Origin: an uncultured Candidatus Saccharibacteria bacterium
GTDB taxonomy: Bacteria > Patescibacteriota > Saccharimonadia > Saccharimonadales > Saccharimonadaceae
Length of the DNA: 40,245 nt
Assembly: GCA_948623715.1 (NCBI GenBank)
Contig: CAPHDI010000010.1
Coordinates: 1 to 40,245, forward strand
Direction: 5' to 3'
Shown: positions 7,581 to 15,449 of the stretch, one piece after another
How the letters are laid out: each line of letters begins with the position of its first letter
Numbering within the stretch: the stretch's first letter is position 1
The notes under the pieces: generated by a model
The model's database searches: none
Told to the model about the DNA's origin: nothing
What the model saw: only the letters and a program-made list of their open reading frames with translations
Made by a program: the position numbers and the translations under genes

Positions 7581-8618
7581 TTATTTTAAGTATTTCTGCA
7601 TGGCGAGGCGGGCGGAGATAAGTCCAATAAGAATACCGACGCCGGTAGTGCCGAGGTAGACGAGGACGAGGCGACTGGTCGTCATAAAATCAGATACAGA
7701 GGAGACGTCGATGCCGTAGGAAGTGAGATTTGGAGCGATGAAACTGTAGGCGAAGTAGGCGATAGTGCTGGCGAGGATGCCAGAGATAATACCGCAAATT
7801 TGAGCTTCGACGAGGAAAGGTCCGCGGATGAATCCGCCATCAGCGCCGACGAGACGCATCATGTAGATTTCTTCGCGGCGAGAGAAAATGGCCATGCGAA
7901 TGGTATTGAAGATCATGAGAATAGAAATGGCGAGGAAGATGGCACCGAGGATGAGGCCGCCGTTTTTAGCGACGTTAGCCCAGGAGCTAATGGTGGCAAT
8001 TTCGGTCTTGTTGACGTCATAAGTTGGCTTTTTTTCGTCGTCAAGATTGTCCTGGATGATTTGGGTAGTGTCAACAATGTTTTTGAGCGATTCAATGTTT
8101 TCGGGGTCGTTGACTTTTATACGCATAGTGGCTTGCATAGTGTCGAGCATGAGCTGATTCATGGCTTCATCTTCGAGGGCGGCAAGAAGGTCTGGATTGT
8201 CTTGGTTTTCGTTAAGGAAGCGCTGATATTCCATAGCAGAGTCGGCAATTTCGATGCTGCGGACGTTTTCGTCGGTTTCGATCATGTCAGCCATGTTCTC
8301 GAGGACTTCGAGGCTAGTACCGGGACGGAAAAAGATGGTAATGTCAATCTTTTGGCGCATGGCCTCGGCGGTGCTATTAAGGATTAAGCTAGCTCCGATA
8401 GTCATAAGTAGAATAACTAATGTAACGGTCATGACTAAAGTCGAGGCGATGGAAAGCCAGATATTGCGAGTAAAACCGGCTGCACCATACTTAACAACGC
8501 GGCCGGCGCTGCGAACTTTACTAACACTACTATTCTCGACGAGAGTTTTGAGATTTTCTTTTTGTCGGAGGCGTTTTTCTTTGCTTGCGACTTTGCGTTT
8601 GGGTTTGTTTTTCTCCAC
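7581..8618 (-). CDS. ftsX: cell-division ABC transporter permease FtsX
   Basis: 345 aa membrane partner of FtsE. A basic cytoplasmic N-terminus (about 50 residues, Lys/Arg-rich) leads to TM1 (IWLSIASTLVMTVTLVILLM), then a large outer loop (about 85-215) that in this family contacts the hydrolase coiled coil, and three more TM segments: GGLILGAIFLAISILMIF, CGIISGILASTIAYFAYSF and LVLVYLGTTGVGILIGLIS. The NTIRMAIFSRREEIYMMRLVGAD segment between TM2 and TM3 is the typical FtsX coupling helix. The start is GTG with SD TAGGAGA 6 nt upstream. It lies 9 bp after ftsE, so the two are cotranscribed. Confidence 0.93.
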   Translation of the reverse strand: MEKNKPKRKVASKEKRLRQKENLKTLVENSSVSKVRSAGRVVKYGAAGFTRNIWLSIASTLVMTVTLVILLMTIGASLILNSTAEAMRQKIDITIFFRPGTSLEVLENMADMIETDENVRSIEIADSAMEYQRFLNENQDNPDLLAALEDEAMNQLMLDTMQATMRIKVNDPENIESLKNIVDTTQIIQDNLDDEKKPTYDVNKTEIATISSWANVAKNGGLILGAIFLAISILMIFNTIRMAIFSRREEIYMMRLVGADGGFIRGPFLVEAQICGIISGILASTIAYFAYSFIAPNLTSYGIDVSSVSDFMTTSRLVLVYLGTTGVGILIGLISARLAMQKYLK

Positions 8619-8627
8619 TTTTATCTC

Positions 8628-9764
8628 CTAAGCGATGCGTTTTTGTTTGTTGGGTTTGTTGAGCGGTCGTTTGATGACCTGTTTGATACTGGGGGCGGGC
8701 TTAAGTTTAGGAATTTGGCTAGGGCTGAGGCGGCTGAGTTTCGGAGCGGCTTTGAGAGGCTTGCTGGCGGCGTACCATTGGTTGGCGGAGTCGCGTTCGA
8801 GTTTTTTGGGCGGAGTGGCTGGTTTCTTTGGGGCGGCGGACTTTTTAGAGGGCGCAGCGGTTTTGGCGGGGGAGCTATTGCGGACGGGACTTACACTGTT
8901 GCGAGAAGGGCTGACTTTTGGCATGGCATTCGTGCTACGGCTAGTGCGAGGCGCAGCAGAAGTGCGGATGTTGCCATTAGTTGAGTAGATTTTTTGAATA
9001 ATTGGTGGACGGGTAATAATCTGGAAATGCTCCGGTTGCGGGCGAGAAAGCTCAGGGTCGGGAGCTTCGTCATCTTCGTTGAGGCGATAGACGCCGTGGA
9101 CTTTTTGGTCATTGATAAGGCGGCCGTCTTTTAGGGTAATGACGCGCTTACGAAGATGGTTGACGATGTTTTCGTCGTGCGTAGTAACGAGGAGAGTGGT
9201 GCCGAAATCGTTGATTTTTTGTAGTAGTTCAATAATTTCTTTGCGAGTGAGAACGTCGAGGTTGCCGGTTGGCTCGTCGGCGATGAGAATCTTCGGCTGG
9301 CGAGCAACAGAGCGAGCAATAGCGACGCGCTGGCGTTCACCGCCAGAAAGGCGTGCTGGAAAGCGATTAGCTTTATTTTCGAGACCAACGAGATCGAGGA
9401 CTTTGGGGACGGTTTTCTGAATATCACGGCCGCTCATGCCGGCGATTTCGAGAGCAAAAGCGACGTTTTCGAAAACGGTACGGGTCGGTAATAACTTATA
9501 ATCTTGAAAAACTACACCAAGACGTCGTCGGTAATGCGGAATATGGCGGCGTTTGACATAGTCGAGGTCGATGCCACCGACAACGATTTTGCCGGAGTCG
9601 GGTTGCTCCTCTTTTGTGATCATTTTAATTAAAGTAGATTTACCAGCGCCGGATTTACCGACAAGGAAGACAAATTCGTGAGGATCGATGTGTAGAGAAA
9701 TATTATCCAAGACGGGCTCTTCGTCGCCTGGATAAGTTTTCGTCACACGATCGAGTAATATCAT
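8628..9764 (-). CDS. ftsE: cell-division ABC transporter ATPase FtsE with long C-terminal tail
   Basis: 378 aa against about 220-230 for typical FtsE. The ATPase is complete in residues 1-225: Walker A VGKSGAGKSTLIK, Q-loop VVFQDYKLL, signature RLSGGERQRVAIARS, Walker B ILIADEPTGNLD and switch His VTTHDE. Residues about 225-378 are an extra Pro/Ser/Lys/Ala-rich, low-complexity, strongly basic tail (PPKKLERDS, IKRPLNKPNKQKRIA) of unknown role, perhaps binding FtsX, FtsZ or nucleic acid. With FtsX it drives the CHAP hydrolase. Start: a TATCAT box with preceding TGG ends 6 nt before the ATG; no SD, so leaderless. Confidence 0.93.
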   Translation of the reverse strand: MILLDRVTKTYPGDEEPVLDNISLHIDPHEFVFLVGKSGAGKSTLIKMITKEEQPDSGKIVVGGIDLDYVKRRHIPHYRRRLGVVFQDYKLLPTRTVFENVAFALEIAGMSGRDIQKTVPKVLDLVGLENKANRFPARLSGGERQRVAIARSVARQPKILIADEPTGNLDVLTRKEIIELLQKINDFGTTLLVTTHDENIVNHLRKRVITLKDGRLINDQKVHGVYRLNEDDEAPDPELSRPQPEHFQIITRPPIIQKIYSTNGNIRTSAAPRTSRSTNAMPKVSPSRNSVSPVRNSSPAKTAAPSKKSAAPKKPATPPKKLERDSANQWYAASKPLKAAPKLSRLSPSQIPKLKPAPSIKQVIKRPLNKPNKQKRIA

Positions 9765-9804
9765 AATAATATGATACCATAAACATAATTGAATGACAAT
9801 GAAG

Positions 9805-10887
9805 TTATGCTAAGTTATTTTCGAGATAGGCGTCGATGAAGTCGTCCAATTCCCCGTCGAGAACTTTTTCGGGTTCGGGTGATTCGAATTTTGTACGAGT
9901 GTCTTTAACTAACTTATAAGGCTGGAGGACGTAGTTACGGATTTGTTGACCCCAGCTAGCGGATTCGCCGGCACGAAGTTTATCGATACTCTCGGCGTGT
10001 TGCTCTTGTTGAAGCTGAGCGAGTTTACCGCGGAGAATTTCCATGGCTTTTTCCTTGTTTTGGAGTTGAGAGCGTTCGTTTTGGATGGCAACGACGGTGT
10101 TTGTCGGTAAGTGAGTAATGCGGACGGCGGAATTGGTCGTATTGACAGATTGACCGCCATGACCGCCGGAATGATAAACGTCGATGCGGAGATCCTTATC
10201 ATTGATTTTTATGTCGTCAGAGGTCTCGATAATGGGAAGGATTTCGACGAGGGCGAAGGAAGTCTGGCGTAAATTGTCGGCGTTAAAAGGAGAGAGACGG
10301 ACGAGGCGATGGACGCCATGTTCGCTTTTTAATAAACCGTAGACATTTGCGCCAGTAATTTCGTAAACTGCAGTTTTAATGCCGGCTTCTTCGCCGGAAG
10401 TGCGTTCGAGGCAAGTAACTTTGAGATGGTGGCGTTCGGCGAAGCGGAGATACATGCGCTCAAGCATACTAGCCCAGTCCATGGCTTCGGTACCACCGGC
10501 ACCGGAAGTGATGCGAAGGATAGCGCCGAGAGAATCGTATTTGCCATTGAAACGGAGAGATTTCTTTAGCTCGGCGAAAGTCTGTTCGGAAGCGGTGAGT
10601 TGAGTGTCGAGCTCGGTGATGAGGTCTTCGTCGCCGATAGCGATGAGCTCGGTAAGGTCGTCGAGCTGAATTTTCAGAAGTTTCCAGGGCTGGACTTCGT
10701 CGGTGAGACGAGCGAGAGTTTCGTTTTGTTGGCGGGCGTGGTCGGGATTGCTCCAAATCTCGGGGTCGGCAACTTCGGCTTCAAGCTCGGTGATTTGAGC
10801 TGATTTTTCGTCGATGCGAAGTTTGGCCCAGGCTGCGTCTAGCTGGGTGCGGAGAGAGTCGATACGATGGAGAAGTTTATCTTGCAT
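9805..10887 (-). CDS. prfB: peptide chain release factor 2
   Basis: 360 aa class-I release factor. The stop-codon motif SPF (RLVRLSPFNADNLRQTSF) marks it as RF2 (UAA/UGA) rather than RF1 (PxT). The catalytic GGQ is in YHSGGHGGQSVNTTNSAVRITHLP, and the upstream SGAGGTEAMDWASMLERMY block is intact. The frame is continuous from the ATG, with no in-frame UGA frameshift site as in the autoregulated enterobacterial gene. It begins two bases after the stop of the preceding MurL-like gene, so it is coupled to cell-wall genes. Having RF2 argues that UGA is still a stop in this organism, unlike Gracilibacteria and Absconditabacteria. Confidence 0.95.
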   Translation of the reverse strand: MQDKLLHRIDSLRTQLDAAWAKLRIDEKSAQITELEAEVADPEIWSNPDHARQQNETLARLTDEVQPWKLLKIQLDDLTELIAIGDEDLITELDTQLTASEQTFAELKKSLRFNGKYDSLGAILRITSGAGGTEAMDWASMLERMYLRFAERHHLKVTCLERTSGEEAGIKTAVYEITGANVYGLLKSEHGVHRLVRLSPFNADNLRQTSFALVEILPIIETSDDIKINDKDLRIDVYHSGGHGGQSVNTTNSAVRITHLPTNTVVAIQNERSQLQNKEKAMEILRGKLAQLQQEQHAESIDKLRAGESASWGQQIRNYVLQPYKLVKDTRTKFESPEPEKVLDGELDDFIDAYLENNLA

Positions 10888-10889
10888 GA

Positions 10890-12179
10890 CTAATCTTCGG
10901 CTGGGTGAGGTTTAACTTGTGAGTTCTTGAGTTCTGATAATAAAATTTCGACGAAGGGCTGGACGGGGGTGGGTTTTTCGTAATCAAAATCAGAAGCTGG
11001 CACAGTGAAAGGTAAGTTAGGGTAATCAGGACCTTTCATTTCGTAAGCCTTGCGAAGTTCGTCGATCTCGCCGACGCATTCGAAGGGTTTCATGAAGCCG
11101 TCAATGCCGAGTAAACCTTTGAAGGTGTCGGTAAGGCGGGGATTTTCGAAGAGACTTTGATCGGCGAATAGGTCATTAAGAGTAGATGCTGGAAGAAAAG
11201 GTGCGAAAAGCAGATAAGTATTTGCGCATTTCGCGCAGTTACTACACCAGGATAAGGTTTCGTTGTTTTCATTCTGACGGTAATTAGCGACGTTGCAAGA
11301 ACTGAAGAGATGTCCGTAGCGTTCCCAGCAATTTTCTACAAAAAGCTTAGCGATTTTTAGTTCAGAAAAACCGCGTAATGGTGAACCGACATTGAGATCT
11401 GGGGAAATATAGCGATGGATATACTCGGCAAAAGCTAGCTCGGCGGGCCAGGTCTTTGACCATTGGTGATTAATGGGCAGGTCGTCGATATAGGCATGAG
11501 GCTCGTTCCCCTCGCGGCCGATGCTAGTGAGGGCGGTGTTTTGGTGGTTGAGAATGGCTTGAATAAGAGCGAGACTCTGGATGATATAGGTGATCGGAAC
11601 GTGACCATTTAGACCGGAGGATTTTCTGAGATTCGGTAGGTCGACGGTACGGCGAATCGTTTGGAGCGGGCCATTTAATTCGTCGAGTATATGCGGGTGA
11701 GTGCCAGAATTACTGACATAGAGATAAGTCGGCTGTAAGTCACGAAAAAGTGTGGCAGTGAGCAAGGAATCTTTGCCGCCAGATTGAAGGCTGAGGATGC
11801 CATGATAATTTGTAGCTGGAAGAGGCTGCGGAAGAGTATTGCTAGTTGCGGAGAAGTGGGCAAGGTCGGCGCGGGTGAGATGATTCTCGAAGGCGAATTG
11901 GGAGAGGCCTTCTTGATAAACGGTATCGAAGAAGTGTGCTTGAAATTCGTCAAGCGGAAGGTCAAGCTCTACGGTAGGAGTGGGATGGGATTTGTAATAA
12001 GAAGTACCGATGAGAATAAAACTCAAGAAGAGAGCGCGATCGAGCAAGCCGGAGTTGATCGGAAGGTCGGATTTCGCAAAATCGATAGCTTCAGAAAAAT
12101 CTGTACCATCGGCGCCTTGATAGGAAAAAGTGGCGCGGAAAGTTGCAGGATCGAAATGATAACCGACAAAGCGAAACAT
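10890..12179 (-). CDS. murL: probable UDP-MurNAc-L-Ala-L-Glu epimerase (MurL)
   Basis: 429 aa PP-loop-type protein. An N-terminal domain (about 1-120) leads to the ATP-binding SGGKDSLLTATLF near residue 133. A C-terminal Cys cluster CSNCAKC near 305-315 follows a conserved SSCNVANYR. The length, the SGGKDS loop and the position directly after murD fit MurL, the ATP-dependent enzyme that epimerises the terminal L-Glu of UDP-MurNAc-L-Ala-L-Glu to D-Glu. Its partner MurD adds L-Glu instead of D-Glu. The ATG overlaps the murD stop as TAATG, so the two are translationally coupled. Identification rests on context and motif memory; the alternative is another PP-loop amidotransferase or thiolase of unknown substrate. 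Confidence 0.6.
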   Translation of the reverse strand: MFRFVGYHFDPATFRATFSYQGADGTDFSEAIDFAKSDLPINSGLLDRALFLSFILIGTSYYKSHPTPTVELDLPLDEFQAHFFDTVYQEGLSQFAFENHLTRADLAHFSATSNTLPQPLPATNYHGILSLQSGGKDSLLTATLFRDLQPTYLYVSNSGTHPHILDELNGPLQTIRRTVDLPNLRKSSGLNGHVPITYIIQSLALIQAILNHQNTALTSIGREGNEPHAYIDDLPINHQWSKTWPAELAFAEYIHRYISPDLNVGSPLRGFSELKIAKLFVENCWERYGHLFSSCNVANYRQNENNETLSWCSNCAKCANTYLLFAPFLPASTLNDLFADQSLFENPRLTDTFKGLLGIDGFMKPFECVGEIDELRKAYEMKGPDYPNLPFTVPASDFDYEKPTPVQPFVEILLSELKNSQVKPHPAED

Positions 12180-13465
12180 TATAACTCCTGGATGAGCTTC
12201 TGAAACTTTTCGCCGCGATCAGCGAAGTTCTTAAACATGTCGAAAGACGGGGCGCCAGGAGACATGAGGACGATAGGCGAGGCGGAAGAGGATTTAGCGG
12301 TGGCTTCGGCGGCAAGGCGAGCGGCATCGAAAGCTTCGGCGAGAGTGGTACAAAGCTGGAAGTGCTCGGGGTCGCGGCCGGCAGCAAGTTTAGGGCTGGT
12401 CTCGCCAATAAGGAAAGCCTTCTGGACATTGAGTGCAGAGAAAATACGCTCGCTCGCAGGGGCCTGATCCATGCCGCGGTCTTGGCCGCCAGCGATGAGG
12501 AAGACGGGCCGATCAGGGAAAGCGGCGATGGCGACGTCGAGAGCGGGAAAAGCCGAGGCGAAATTGTCATCATAGTATTTAACGCCGTTAAACTCGCGAA
12601 TGAACTGAAGACGATGAGGAAGTCCGGGGAAATCAGTAAGGGTTTTTATGATAATATCATGATATTTTGCTAGAAATTCGGAAAGACTGAAATTATAAAA
12701 GCTGCTGACGGCAAGGAGGGCAGCTTCGGCGTTGTCGCGGTTATGCTGACCGGGAATAGTGAGATGGTCGAGGATTTCGTCTAATTCCTCGCGCTCAGTA
12801 GGATTGGTGACGGGATAGGCAATTTTGTGACCAGCAGGGCTCTCGGAGCCAACGCGGGCGCTGTCGGAATCGGGGGAATAATAAATACAGGTGTCATTGG
12901 CGGTCTGATAGCGAGTGATATTGGTTTTCGCATTAACATAATCTTCGAAACCATGGTGGACATTGGTATGATCAGGATCGATACGAAGGACGACGGCGAT
13001 ATGCGGAGACTGTTGCATATCCCAGAGCTGGAAACTGCTCATCTCGTAGACGACAGCGTCATTTGCGGTAATGTCGTCAAGAGCATCGAGAGCGGGGTAG
13101 CCGATATTGCCGACGAGATAGGTTTCTTGGCCGAGGGCACGAAGGAGGGTGGTAATAAGCGAGCTAGTAGTCCCCTTGCCTTTTGTGCCGGTGACGCCGA
13201 TAATCGGCGCAGGGCAATGGGCGAAAAAATATCGCGTAATACTGGACCAGTGTTCGGGGGGCGGAGTAGTCTCTGATGTGCGAGGCCAGTGAGTATAAGG
13301 CGGGACGCTAGGCGTACGGAACACTAAATCGAGACCTGAATAGTCTAAATCTGGTAGAGTTTCGGCGGTAAAATGGTCGAAGACTTTCGTCTCGGCATCA
13401 TGTTTTTGAAAATATTGCTCGACACTTTGCCCCTCTTTGCCGTAACCTAAAATCCCAATCTTCAT
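12179..13465 (-). CDS. murD: UDP-N-acetylmuramoyl-L-alanine--glutamate ligase (MurD family)
   Basis: About 428 aa Mur ligase. The Rossmann N-terminus MKIGILGYGKEGQSVEQYF is followed by the ATP loop GVTGTKGKGTTSSLITTLL, YEMSSFQLWDM, VLRIDPDHTNVHHGFEDYVNAK (carbamoylated-Lys region), HNRDNAEAALLA, LPHRLQFIREFNGVKYYDDNFASAFPAL and FLIAGGQDRGMD. It adds glutamate to UDP-MurNAc-L-Ala. Because a MurL-like gene is coupled downstream, it is probably the L-Glu-using MurD2 type; that is inference. The start is placed at 13465 because an extended -10 (TGCTACAAT, 13477-13472) ends 6 nt before this ATG, making the longer frame to 13570 part of the promoter. Confidence 0.88.
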   Translation of the reverse strand: MKIGILGYGKEGQSVEQYFQKHDAETKVFDHFTAETLPDLDYSGLDLVFRTPSVPPYTHWPRTSETTPPPEHWSSITRYFFAHCPAPIIGVTGTKGKGTTSSLITTLLRALGQETYLVGNIGYPALDALDDITANDAVVYEMSSFQLWDMQQSPHIAVVLRIDPDHTNVHHGFEDYVNAKTNITRYQTANDTCIYYSPDSDSARVGSESPAGHKIAYPVTNPTEREELDEILDHLTIPGQHNRDNAEAALLAVSSFYNFSLSEFLAKYHDIIIKTLTDFPGLPHRLQFIREFNGVKYYDDNFASAFPALDVAIAAFPDRPVFLIAGGQDRGMDQAPASERIFSALNVQKAFLIGETSPKLAAGRDPEHFQLCTTLAEAFDAARLAAEATAKSSSASPIVLMSPGAPSFDMFKNFADRGEKFQKLIQEL

Positions 13466-13471
13466 GAGACT

Positions 13472-13477
13472 ATTGTA
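13472..13477 (-). promoter_or_regulatory. extended -10 of murD (leaderless)
   Basis: Minus-strand TGCTACAAT, 6 nt from the ATG at 13465. It drives murD-murL and probably prfB. Confidence 0.65.
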
Positions 13478-13563
13478 GCATGCCTGCTTTGTTCTGCAAA
13501 TACGCTTTCTCAGGTTGCGGCTGTGGTTGTGGTGCCCTGGTCGGGTGATTTTAAAATATTCTA

Positions 13564-13592
13564 TTGACATTTTTTGCTATGTGTGGTATAAT
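13564..13592 (+). promoter_or_regulatory. strong cassette promoter 1
   Basis: TTGACA (13564-13569), 17-bp spacer ending TGTGG, TATAAT (13587-13592), then GGAAGT and predicted +1 at A13599. Part of the repeated cassette-promoter family. Confidence 0.85.
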
Positions 13593-13686
13593 GGAAGTAT
13601 AGGGGTAGTTTAGGCTGCTGCTATGCTTGCCTGTTTGCCCAGAAAAAGTTTCTGTGGCGGCAGAGCTCTTTTAAGGAGTTGATAAA

Positions 13687-14082
13687 ATGTCTGGCACTCT
13701 GTGGTCATTGGCTCAGCGTTTTGCTTTTACTGAGCTGGGATGGATTCTCGGACCGATTTGCTCGGCGCTGGTATTGATGGCGCTATGGGCGGCGGCCTTT
13801 CTGATCTCGTTCGTGGCAATAAGGGCGTGTGCGGTGGTGATTTTTATTCTGCGAGGACGCGAGCCGAACGACCGCGAGATGCGGAAGGTGACGTTCGTAT
13901 ATTTCTTCGTGGAGTTCATCCTGTGGCTGGTGTATCTGTTTTTCGTCTATTGCGCGGCTGGAGGACCGATGGCACTTATATCGTGCATCGTGAGCATCCT
14001 GCTGTCGGGTAAATTGTTGGACGAGATCGTCTTGCCTTCGGTCAAGGATCAGAAAAGCGATACACATATCGACTCGGAATAA
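13687..14082 (+). CDS. small multi-pass membrane protein, function unknown
   Basis: 131 aa, not recognised. Three hydrophobic spans are visible: about residues 20-55 (LVLMALWAAAFLISFVAIRACAVVIFIL region), 75-92 (VYFFVEFILWLVYLFFVY) and 96-112 (GPMALISCIVSILLSGK), followed by a charged tail (VKDQKSDTHIDSE). A charged loop, RGREPNDREMRK, separates the first and second. SD AAGGAG lies 8-13 nt before the ATG. It has its own promoter, an 88-nt leader that can fold (CTGCTGC with GCGGCAG) and its own terminator, so it is monocistronic. It is convergent with the M16 peptidase. It belongs to the set of stand-alone plus-strand units in this window. Confidence 0.8.
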   Translation: MSGTLWSLAQRFAFTELGWILGPICSALVLMALWAAAFLISFVAIRACAVVIFILRGREPNDREMRKVTFVYFFVEFILWLVYLFFVYCAAGGPMALISCIVSILLSGKLLDEIVLPSVKDQKSDTHIDSE

Positions 14083-14088
14083 CGCAAG

Positions 14089-14115
14089 GCCGCTCCTTTG
14101 GGGCGGCTATTTTTG
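14089..14115 (+). terminator. intrinsic terminator of the 13687 gene
   Basis: GCCGCTCC (14089-14096), TTT loop, GGGGCGGC (14100-14107), then TATTTTT. Confidence 0.9.
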
Positions 14116-14174
14116 ATGCCTATAATAGATATGGTTATCAATGGGTTTGCGTGATTAGCAAAATTGAGATGCTA

Positions 14175-15449
14175 TTATGCAAAAGTGAGTTTTTCGGAGA
14201 GTTCATTGATAAGGGCTTTTTCGACGGAGCTGACGGCGACGAGAGCATTGATATTACTAGTGAGAAATTCGCGGGCGACGCGGACGATTTCGTCTTTATT
14301 GATATTGCGGACGAGGGCGGGCATGCGAGAATATTTCTCGAAGGTACCGTTAGTGAAGTAAGCGTCGGCATAGTAGTCGGAGATCTGGCTGACGGTTTGA
14401 GCGCCGATCTGATAACGGCCGGTGGCGTAAGATTTGGCATTTTCGATATCTTCATCACTGAGGTCGCCAGCGAGAATTTTAGCAAGCTCTTTATGAATAA
14501 GCTCAAAAAGTTTGACGGAGTTTTCGGCATTAACTTCACCGTCGAAGTCCCAGGAGGTGTCGTGCCAGCCATTGCTGATGTCGCTACCCATACCATAGAC
14601 GAGACCATGCTTGCGGGCTTGGCCGAGGATGCGGCTACTCATAGTACCATTCAGGATATGATTAAGACAATTCATAGCGTAGATCTCAGACGGTTCGAGG
14701 CGGCGCGGAATCATCCAGGTAAAAGCAAAAGTAATGTTTGTAGCATCTTTGCGGCGGATAAGGGTAGGGGCGGCACCGTGTAGTTCGTCGGTCGGGACGG
14801 CAAAGCGTTCGCCAGGACGTAAGTCCCATTGGTTAAGCATGCGGATGATTTTGTGCTTGCGGCCGCGAAGGTTGCCGGCGATGATGAAGCGAAGATTGTG
14901 CGCAGTATGGGTGCGACGATAATGCTCGCGGATGTCCTTTAGCTCGATGTTAGGAATAGTCTTGATACGTTCTTGGAGATCGGGGACGTTTTCGCCGACA
15001 ACTTGTTGGAGACGGGGCCAGAGGAGGCGGCCGTAATCGTTCATGTAGCCAGTAAGTTCAGCCTTGACATTGCCTTTTTCGCTTCTAAGTTCTTCATCGT
15101 TGAATTTAGGCTGGGCGATGGCAACCTGCTGTAGATGCATGATGCGCTCCCATTCAAAATCAGCGCATTCGCTTTCGTAGCAAACGGAGAAATCTGAAGT
15201 CCAGGCGTTGTGGTAGGCGCCGTTTTTAATAAAGTCTGATTCAAACTTCTGCTCGTTGGAGAATTCAGCGTTTGCACCGAAGGCGAGGTGTTCAACGACG
15301 TGGGCAATTTCGTAGACTTCGGGGCGACGGGCGTAGCGCATGCCGGCACGAAATTGGAATTTCGTGTTCATGACGCTAGCGCCAGGTACGTCGATCAAAA
15401 GGCCTTTTGCGCCGGAAGCTAGAACAATCTCTTCAGTAGAGTGTTTTAT
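14175..15449 (-). CDS. M16-family zinc peptidase
   Basis: About 424 aa. The inverted zinc motif HxxEH is in AHVVEHLAFG, and the distal Glu is in ELRSEKGNVKAEL about 75 residues later. The C-terminal half has the usual non-catalytic M16 lobe with GTMSSRILGQARKHGLVYGMGS (R..Y substrate-binding type). This is a pitrilysin/processing-peptidase-like fold, probably degrading or maturing peptides. Start: the first strand (EEIVLASGAKGLLIDVPGA) lies upstream of the first in-frame TTG (15398), and no ATG or GTG exists before secA's stop. The best-looking start is ATA at 15449, overlapping the secA stop as ATAA; ATT at 15428 is the alternative. Coupled to secA. Confidence 0.85.
   Translation of the reverse strand: MKHSTEEIVLASGAKGLLIDVPGASVMNTKFQFRAGMRYARRPEVYEIAHVVEHLAFGANAEFSNEQKFESDFIKNGAYHNAWTSDFSVCYESECADFEWERIMHLQQVAIAQPKFNDEELRSEKGNVKAELTGYMNDYGRLLWPRLQQVVGENVPDLQERIKTIPNIELKDIREHYRRTHTAHNLRFIIAGNLRGRKHKIIRMLNQWDLRPGERFAVPTDELHGAAPTLIRRKDATNITFAFTWMIPRRLEPSEIYAMNCLNHILNGTMSSRILGQARKHGLVYGMGSDISNGWHDTSWDFDGEVNAENSVKLFELIHKELAKILAGDLSDEDIENAKSYATGRYQIGAQTVSQISDYYADAYFTNGTFEKYSRMPALVRNINKDEIVRVAREFLTSNINALVAVSSVEKALINELSEKLTFA

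Noticed and set aside
9805..10887. Programmed +1 frameshift in prfB
   Set aside because: The frame is continuous from the start codon and no in-frame UGA slippery site is present.
13490..14160. Cassette 13564-14115 as a mobile element with terminal inverted repeats matching the 29014 element
   Set aside because: Only 12-13 bp of similarity at each side, with no target-site duplication or recombinase, so chance is possible.
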